Below, piece after piece: positions 56,505 to 64,000 of a DNA stretch of 64,000 nt. The notes below the pieces were generated by a model. The model saw only the letters and a list, made by a program, of their open reading frames with translations, had not been told where the DNA came from and searched no databases. The DNA is from Desulfonatronum thiosulfatophilum (GTDB lineage: Bacteria > Desulfobacterota > Desulfovibrionia > Desulfovibrionales > Desulfonatronaceae). Made by a program: the position numbers and the translations under genes. Position 1 is the first letter of the stretch; every line of letters begins with the position of its first letter. The stretch spans positions 124,001 through 188,000 of the forward strand of contig NZ_FMXO01000006.1 in assembly GCF_900104215.1 (NCBI RefSeq). The letters are read 5' to 3'.

Positions 56505-57421
56505 GAGACCGACGCCTGGTGCACAATATCACGCAGTGCGCTCTCCAGGTTGCCGAATTGAAATGAAAATCCTGCATTCAGCAACGCCTTGGGAACGACT
56601 CGCGATCCTTGCAAAAGCACCTGCCCGACATCACCCAACGCTACTTTGATGGCAAAACCGGGGACCGGGAATATGGTCGGACGCCGCAATACTTTTCCCA
56701 GGGTTCTGGTGAATTGTTCATTAGTGACGTTCTCGGGGGCGCAGTAATTCACCGGGCCGTCCATTTCGGACTTCAGGGCCGCGAATTCCAGAGCCGCGCA
56801 CAGATCGTGGACATGTATCCACGGAAACCACTGCTTGCCGCTGCCCAGGCGCCCCCCCAGCCCTTTTCGGAATACCGGAAGCATTTTGGCCATGGCGCCT
56901 CCGTCCGGACCAAGAACCGTTCCGAACCGGGCGACAATGACACGAGTACCATGTGTGCGGGCCTTTTCAGCCTCCTGCTGCCAAGCCTGGGCAACTTCAG
57001 CCAAAAAACCAGTGCCCCGGGGGCCTTCTTCGGCGAATTCCTTTGCCGAGTCCTGGGGATAGTAGCCGACGGCATTGGCATTGATCAGGGTTTTGCCCTC
57101 TTTCTGCGATCCGGCCAGGGCCTGCACGGCCATGCGCGCGGACTGCACTCTGCTTTCCAGGATCTCCTTTTTGGCATCATCGTTCCATCTGGTCATGATG
57201 GAACGCCCTGTCAGGTTGATCAGCACGTCGGCCTGTGCGGCCTGCTCCTGCCACGGCCCGGGTTGTGCCGGATCGCCCAGCACGGCTTTACATCCCTGGG
57301 GCAATCGCTCCAGGCTGTTGCTGCTCCGTCCCAGCGCATGAACCGTATGGCCCTGACGCAGAAGTTGGGCAATCAAATGCCCCCCGACAAATCCGGTTCC
57401 GCCCATGATGAAAAACTGCAT
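56501..57421 (-). CDS. TIGR01777 epimerase/dehydratase-like protein
   Basis: A 306-residue Rossmann SDR-like protein. GGTGFVGGHLIAQLL is the cofactor loop, LINLTGRSI and RWNDDAKKEILESRV follow, and VNYCAPENVTN is typical of the TIGR01777/YfcH group. The active-site Tyr and Lys of classical SDRs are not obvious in this family. Overlaps the thioesterase (ATGA) and follows the alkyltransferase by 42 bases. Confidence 0.88.
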   Translation of the reverse strand: MQFFIMGGTGFVGGHLIAQLLRQGHTVHALGRSSNSLERLPQGCKAVLGDPAQPGPWQEQAAQADVLINLTGRSIMTRWNDDAKKEILESRVQSARMAVQALAGSQKEGKTLINANAVGYYPQDSAKEFAEEGPRGTGFLAEVAQAWQQEAEKARTHGTRVIVARFGTVLGPDGGAMAKMLPVFRKGLGGRLGSGKQWFPWIHVHDLCAALEFAALKSEMDGPVNYCAPENVTNEQFTRTLGKVLRRPTIFPVPGFAIKVALGDVGQVLLQGSRVVPKALLNAGFSFQFGNLESALRDIVHQASVS

Positions 57422-57463
57422 ATCGCCTCCCTGTGTACCATTTCGGCCATATGGATTCTTTGA

Positions 57464-58186
57464 TCACGCCCGAGGATCAGAATCCGGAATCTCGTGAGCG
57501 AAGGACCGTTGGTGTTCCTTGAATGGAATACCTTCGTGATGCAGCAGATGCGCTTTCATATCCAGGCCCGGCCCGAAGCCGGTCAGCCGGCCGTCACTGC
57601 CCAGGACGCGATGGCATGGAATCAACATGGGCCAGGGATTGCGAGCCATGACCCTGCCCACGGCCCTGGACGCCCCTGGTTTTGCGCATCGGCCAGCCAG
57701 TTCCTTGTAGCTCAACCATGAGCCGTGCGGCAGCTTGCGCAGTTCCTGGAGCACATGCCGGGAAAAAAAGCTGACCCCTTCCCAGGCAAGCGGCACATCC
57801 GGCCACTTGGCATCTTCCCTGGCATGATAGCGCTCCAAGCACTTCTGGAACACTTCCCCCCATTCGGTTTGGAATTCCCGGACATCCCCGAAACGGCTCC
57901 AGCGCAACGAAATGTTCAAGAGCAGTCCATTCTGCCAGCACAACTGCATCAGTAAAGAATCAACAATTATTGTATCCCTGCATAACATTATATGATCACT
58001 CCTGGTCCCGGATTCAACCTCGACCGCGGTCATGCGTTGAAGGCAATTGTCGTCAAGAAGCAATAATCCATTGGAGTCTGCAGCTGAATCAAACAACAAT
58101 TTGTTCTCATGATCCCCGTTCGTCCCACGGCTGATCATCTTACGACGGACGTTGAAAATAAATTCGATGGAGCAATAGATAATCAT
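57464..58186 (-). CDS. ogt: Methylated-DNA-protein-cysteine methyltransferase (Ogt/Ada-C type)
   Basis: A 240-residue DNA repair protein. The alkyl-accepting Cys is in IPCHRVLGSDGRLTGFG, preceded by the DNA-binding helix RAVGRVMARNP. An N-terminal half of about 120 residues, weakly conserved, replaces the usual small domain. Its ATG overlaps the radical SAM gene stop (ATGA), which supports the long start, although codon 17 (near 58138) is an alternative. Repairs O6-alkylguanine by self-methylation. Confidence 0.87.
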   Translation of the reverse strand: MIIYCSIEFIFNVRRKMISRGTNGDHENKLLFDSAADSNGLLLLDDNCLQRMTAVEVESGTRSDHIMLCRDTIIVDSLLMQLCWQNGLLLNISLRWSRFGDVREFQTEWGEVFQKCLERYHAREDAKWPDVPLAWEGVSFFSRHVLQELRKLPHGSWLSYKELAGRCAKPGASRAVGRVMARNPWPMLIPCHRVLGSDGRLTGFGPGLDMKAHLLHHEGIPFKEHQRSFAHEIPDSDPRA

Positions 58187-59148
58187 TCATGAGAAGTACC
58201 TGTCGAGAAGGTCCCTTTTCGGCGGTGAGGGTTCGTCTCCCGGCATTGACTTCCCTGGCGGCAATTCATTACTTCCAGATGCCTTTGGATAGCGTTCAGC
58301 ACCCGGGTCTTATCCGCGGCCCATTGCGGGGCCAGCAGCTCTCCTGGCCCGGGATCGGCATTCAAGCGATGCACGATTATATCCGGGCGAAGGAAATTCA
58401 GGCTTTCGCCCACAGCCTGGACATACTCGTCCATTTCTCCCGGCACGAACGCGCCCTTACGCCACCAATCCTCCAATGTGCTGCCCGACGCCACGAACAG
58501 GTTATGAAATTTGATGCCCGAGACGGGAAGTCGGCTCACGTCTCGAATCGTCCGCAGGAAGTCGGCACTGGTTTCACCCGGCAGGCCGTGAACAACATGT
58601 ACGCAGACATGCAGCCCCTGCGCCCGGACCTCTTCCACGCAATGGGCAAAGCAGGCAAAATCATGTCCGCGGTTGATGCGCCGCAAGGTCAGATCGTTGC
58701 TGGACTGGAGACCGATGTCCAGCCAGATTTCCGGAATGCCCCAGTCAGCGATGCAGCGAAGTTTTTCCTTGTCCAGGCAATCCGGCCGGGTGCCCAGACT
58801 GACCAGACGCATGTCGGGCAGGACCGCAAGCTCTCGCATCAAGGCCCGTACTCGCGCCAGAGGTCCATAGGTGTTGGTAAAAGATTGCAGGTAGGCCCAG
58901 AAACAGTCCGTCTTATATTTTCTTCCAATGCGGTCGGTCAAAAAAGACCATTGTTGAGCAAGAGACATTCCTCGTTCATGCAGACCGGTTCCCGTTCCCT
59001 TTGAATTGCAGAATACGCAGCCGGACTTGGAGGCAGCTCCGTCGCGATTCGGACAGCTCGATCCGGCATCAAGGGGAACCTTTCGGACCCGTTTGCCGTA
59101 TCGCGTTTTCAGGTAGGCGGAAAGAGCATAGTACCTCGAATTTTGCAC
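58183..59148 (-). CDS. TIGR01212 (YhcC-type) radical SAM protein
   Basis: A 321-residue radical SAM protein. The cluster cysteines lie in CPNRDG and CVFCN, a longer than usual first spacing that is standard for TIGR01212. YLQSFTNTYGP and VSLGTRPDCL are family segments. Substrate unknown. It is first in a minus-strand set of radical SAM, ogt, epimerase and thioesterase, each overlapping or very near the next, and diverges from mreB. Confidence 0.9.
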   Translation of the reverse strand: MQNSRYYALSAYLKTRYGKRVRKVPLDAGSSCPNRDGAASKSGCVFCNSKGTGTGLHERGMSLAQQWSFLTDRIGRKYKTDCFWAYLQSFTNTYGPLARVRALMRELAVLPDMRLVSLGTRPDCLDKEKLRCIADWGIPEIWLDIGLQSSNDLTLRRINRGHDFACFAHCVEEVRAQGLHVCVHVVHGLPGETSADFLRTIRDVSRLPVSGIKFHNLFVASGSTLEDWWRKGAFVPGEMDEYVQAVGESLNFLRPDIIVHRLNADPGPGELLAPQWAADKTRVLNAIQRHLEVMNCRQGSQCRETNPHRRKGTFSTGTSHE

Positions 59149-59203
59149 AACTGCCTTTTTTCTATAAAAGTTTCAGGCGAGAGCCATTGAATTTCAGACT
59201 GTC

Positions 59204-59232
59204 TTGCTTGCACCTGTCATATTTGCTAGATT
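59204..59232 (+). promoter_or_regulatory. mreB: Candidate promoter of the mre operon
   Basis: TTGCTT (59204-59209), 17 bases, TAGATT (59227-59232), with the mreB ATG 55 bases downstream. Confidence 0.4.
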
Positions 59233-59260
59233 CCCCCGTTAACGCGCTTGCCGCGCATAG

Positions 59261-61165
<1,905 letters not shown>

Positions 61166-61169
<4 letters not shown>

Positions 61170-61657
61170 ACGTAACATCTTCCATCGGCCTGACCCCTCT
61201 GCGTGTTTTTTGGAGTTTGTATTTTGTTACAGCGGTCTGGCTTCAGCTCTATATTCCGGGAATGGACTTCTTCGCGCCCGGCATCCTGTTGTGCCTGCAA
61301 CAGGAACGATTGCGACATGTCCTGTTTCTGTTACTGCTCAGCGTCCTGATACAGGAAGGAACCGGCCCCCTCGTCTTCGGCACTTCCATCCTGCGCTACG
61401 GCAGCCTGATCGGTCTTTTTTTTCTTGGTCGAGGCTTCTTTGAAAGCCGCAGCCCGATATTCATTTTCTTCCTGATTTTTGCTTTCACCCTATTGCATGC
61501 GATCATCCTGCAAACCATGGCCGGACTGCAGTCCTTGACCATATCCGGACCGCGTCTGTTATGGGAAAGCGTCTTTATATTCGGGACCTTCCTGTTGATC
61601 TGGCTGATCCTGAACGCATGCTACCGGTTCTTTCCCCGCCATGAATCTCTCTCGTGA
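61166..61657 (+). CDS. mreD: Rod-shape protein MreD
   Basis: A 163-residue membrane protein with five or six helices and very little soluble sequence, the standard MreD profile, flanked by mreC and mrdA. FGTSILRYGSLIGLFFLGR and the many Phe/Leu runs are family-like. Overlaps mreC by four bases and mrdA by 17. Confidence 0.88.
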
Positions 61658-63443
61658 CGCCGACCAGCAATTTCCCAGAAATGGATTGCTGTTTTTGCAG
61701 CTGTTGGTTCTGGGGCTGTTTCTGATCTTTATTTTGCGTTTCTGGTACCTGCAGTTGCACAAGGGTCAGGATTTCGCGGACAGAGCGGAAAACAATCGCA
61801 TCCGGCATCAGCTCGTCTATGCTCCGCGCGGATTGATTAGGGATCGGAACGGGACATTGCTGTCGGTCAATGAGCCGGCCTATGCTCTGGCCATCGTGCG
61901 AGAGGACTCCCGGGACATACCTGAAGTCCTCCGCCAGGTAGCGATCTGGCTGGACATGGATCCTGAATCGATCCGCGAAACTTTTGAAAAAGGCCGCCTC
62001 AGAATCCGGCGATTTGAGCCGCAAATCCTGGTTCACTCCCTGACATTTGAGCAATTGGCTACGATTGAGGCCAATACGCTGGTCTGGCCGGAGCTGAAGA
62101 TCATTACCAAACCCAGACGAACCTACCTGGACGGCCCGCTTCTGGCCCATGTCATCGGTTATGTGGCGGAAGCCAACGAACAGGAAATGAATGCCGATCC
62201 CGAGTTGAACCTGGGCGACAGCATTGGAAAGAAGGGCATGGAATTCACCATGGAAAGCGTCTTGCGCGGAAAAAAAGGCTTGCGCCAGATGGACGTGGAC
62301 GCTGCCGGCCGTCAGCTCGGGACGACCTTGTTGACCCCTCCCCAAGCTGGAAACGACATTCGATTGAGCATCGATCTGGAACTGCAACGTTATGTGGATG
62401 CCCAGATGGGCGACCATGTCGGTTCCGTCATTGTCCTGGAGGCGGATACCGGTCAAATTTTGGCTTTGGTCAGCAAGCCGGCGTTCGACAACAATCTGTT
62501 TGTCACCAGCCTGAGCCATGCCGACTGGGCCGTGTTGCGGGATAATCCGGCCCACCCCCTGCAAAATCGCGCCATTCAAAGCGCCTACCCCCCGGGCTCC
62601 GTTTTCAAGTTGGTCATTGCCGGCGCGGCGCTGACGGAGAGGACAGCCGTACCCAGCGATCGGGTATTCTGTTCCGGCGGGCTTCGTCTCGGCAATCGAC
62701 TTTTTCGGTGCTGGGAGCGGCGCGGCCATGGATGGATGGACATGAACCGGGGGCTGGTGCAATCCTGCGACACCTATTTCTACACCCTGGGGGATAAGCT
62801 TGGAGTGGATCGAATGCATCCTTATTCTGTACAGAGCGGGTTCGGCGTGCGTACCGGCATCGATCTTCCTCATGAATCCAGCGGACTTGTCCCGAGCCGT
62901 GAATGGAAGCGACGCCGCTTCAATGAGCCCTGGCATCGCGGAGAAAATTTCAACATGTCCATTGGCCAGGGATTTATGCTCACCACTCCGATTCAAGTAG
63001 CCAGATACAACGCAGCTTTGATCAACGGCGGCAAGCTGCTCAAACCCCAGTTGCTGGCCGATGCCGACCCTGAAGTGCAGAGCGAACTTCCCTTGCAGGC
63101 ATCCCACCGTGACTTCCTGGTGCAAACCATGGTCAATACCGTCGAAGATGGTCGAGGAACTGCTCGCCGCATCTCCAGACCGGATGTTCGGCTGGGCGCC
63201 AAAACAGGGACGGCACAGGTCGTCAGGTTGATGGCCGAATACGAGAAGGCCAAGCTTCAGGACATTCCCTACCATCTCCGGGATCATGCCTGGATGACGT
63301 CCTTCGGGCAGAAGGACGGCCGCAGCTATGTGATAGTGGCCATGATCGAACATGGCGGAGGCGGAGGTTCCACCGCGGGTCCGATCATCAAAACCATTTA
63401 CGACTATCTGTTTCCCAAGGATCAATTCCATGACGCTGGTTGA
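61641..63443 (+). CDS. mrdA: Penicillin-binding protein 2 (MrdA)
   Basis: A 600-residue class B transpeptidase of the rod complex. One N-terminal helix (about 15-35), a pedestal domain, and the catalytic domain with Ser320-X-X-Lys323 (PPGSVFKL), SCD in QSCDTYFY and KTG in LGAKTGTAQV. Gly-rich HGGGGGS near the C-terminus is family-like. Works with RodA; overlaps it by 14 bases. Confidence 0.95.
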   Translation: MNLSRDADQQFPRNGLLFLQLLVLGLFLIFILRFWYLQLHKGQDFADRAENNRIRHQLVYAPRGLIRDRNGTLLSVNEPAYALAIVREDSRDIPEVLRQVAIWLDMDPESIRETFEKGRLRIRRFEPQILVHSLTFEQLATIEANTLVWPELKIITKPRRTYLDGPLLAHVIGYVAEANEQEMNADPELNLGDSIGKKGMEFTMESVLRGKKGLRQMDVDAAGRQLGTTLLTPPQAGNDIRLSIDLELQRYVDAQMGDHVGSVIVLEADTGQILALVSKPAFDNNLFVTSLSHADWAVLRDNPAHPLQNRAIQSAYPPGSVFKLVIAGAALTERTAVPSDRVFCSGGLRLGNRLFRCWERRGHGWMDMNRGLVQSCDTYFYTLGDKLGVDRMHPYSVQSGFGVRTGIDLPHESSGLVPSREWKRRRFNEPWHRGENFNMSIGQGFMLTTPIQVARYNAALINGGKLLKPQLLADADPEVQSELPLQASHRDFLVQTMVNTVEDGRGTARRISRPDVRLGAKTGTAQVVRLMAEYEKAKLQDIPYHLRDHAWMTSFGQKDGRSYVIVAMIEHGGGGGSTAGPIIKTIYDYLFPKDQFHDAG

Positions 63444-64000
63444 TCGTCGATTGATCTCCCATTTTGACTGGACCCTCATGGGCTTGGCCCTGATTCTTTT
63501 CGCATTGGGCGTCGTCAACCTGTATTCGGCCAGCGGCTTCCGCATGGAAGACGGCATCACTCTGACCTCCTCGTTTTACCGCAAGCAATTGTACTGGGGC
63601 ATGATCGGCCTGGGCGGCATGATCTTTTTTTTGTTGGTCGACTACCGTCATTTGCACACCCTGGCCTGGCCGTTGTTTATCCTGACCATTCTCACGCTCT
63701 TGGCGACGCTTTTCTGGGGAAAGACCATCATGGGAGCCAAGCGCTGGCTGGATTTGGGACTCTTTAATTTTCAGTCCAGTGAATTTGCAAAAATTTCCCT
63801 GCTTGTTATCTGCGCGAAACTTCTCTCCCAGGATCAGGGCAAGCTCGGGTGGAACCAACTGCTGATGTTCGCGGCCATCGGCCTGGTGCCGGCTTTGCTC
63901 ATTGTCAAACAGCCTGATCTCGGCTCAGCGATCACGCTGCTCTTGATTCTCGGAGGCATGATTCTGTTTCGGGGTGTGCGCGGGCCGGTGTTGAAAGTGT
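63430..64000 (+). CDS. rodA: Rod-shape glycosyltransferase RodA, 5' part
   Basis: The first 190 residues of a SEDS-family peptidoglycan polymerase, cut by the window edge. The segments VVNLYSASG, FYRKQLYWG, VDYRHLHTLAWPLF and KRWLDLGLFNFQSSEFAKISLL, and KQPDLGSAITLL near the edge, are RodA landmarks. It follows mrdA with an overlap, giving the usual PBP2-RodA pair. Confidence 0.93.
   Translation, partial: MTLVDRRLISHFDWTLMGLALILFALGVVNLYSASGFRMEDGITLTSSFYRKQLYWGMIGLGGMIFFLLVDYRHLHTLAWPLFILTILTLLATLFWGKTIMGAKRWLDLGLFNFQSSEFAKISLLVICAKLLSQDQGKLGWNQLLMFAAIGLVPALLIVKQPDLGSAITLLLILGGMILFRGVRGPVLKV

Noticed and set aside
61575-63560. A 661-residue minus-strand frame opposite mrdA
   Set aside because: PBP2 on the plus strand has all catalytic motifs; the antisense frame has none and spans two genes.

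Overview
This 64 kb window is a chromosomal segment, most likely from a sulfate-reducing deltaproteobacterium (Desulfobacterota) of the Desulfovibrionales type. This is inferred from gene content and order, not from a marker gene: metX-metW, dnaX-ybaB-recR, an Fo-only ATP synthase cluster (atpI, subunit I, atpB, atpE) followed by rex, mreBCD-mrdA-rodA, several radical SAM enzymes, and high GC with many GTG or TTG starts. I saw no rRNA, tRNA or CRISPR array.

Layout. 0.5-4.9 kb (minus): a MacA/MacB-like exporter (ATPase, large FtsX-type permease, adaptor). 5.0-5.2 kb: hexanucleotide repeats flanking a REP-like palindrome. 5.3-7.1 kb: metX-metW. 7.2-9.7 kb (minus): a DUF2318 Fe-S protein with FtsX permease and ATPase, resembling part of the Fet/P19 iron systems. 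9.8-14 kb: thiM, RNase R and mutY. 14-17.9 kb: an AT-rich island with a two-gene restriction-modification module (nuclease-methylase fusion plus specificity subunit) and a transposase remnant. 17.9-20.7 kb (minus): a second small FtsX/ABC system with a secreted OB-fold-like protein and a Cys-rich protein.

21-32 kb is mostly housekeeping: a CinA-type amidohydrolase, NAD kinase coupled to a DUF89/ARMT1-like protein, gatB, mtnA, der, dnaX, ybaB and recR. 32-41 kb holds an M23 peptidase, a nucleoside-recognition membrane protein, a pseudo-receiver/TPR protein, two sugar-transferase-like genes and a LonB-like protease. 41-46 kb holds the Fo genes, rex, a heptose adenylyltransferase and trpB2.

46-55.5 kb is the most interesting stretch. 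A permease pair (ycgR/ycgQ-like) and an acetyltransferase-deacetylase fusion converge on a four-gene, translationally coupled minus-strand operon: lysine 2,3-aminomutase-like KamA, two ATP-grasp ligases and a GNAT acetyltransferase. The operon has a near-consensus sigma-54 promoter, and next to it lies a gene for a sigma-54 activator. I propose an uncharacterised beta-lysine-derived ligated or acetylated metabolite, perhaps a compatible solute or small peptide. 55.7-59.1 kb (minus) carries an acyl-ACP thioesterase, a TIGR01777 epimerase, a DNA alkyltransferase and a radical SAM protein. 59.3-64 kb is the rod-shape operon mreB-mreC-mreD-mrdA-rodA, cut by the right edge; mreC seems to use a rare ATT start.
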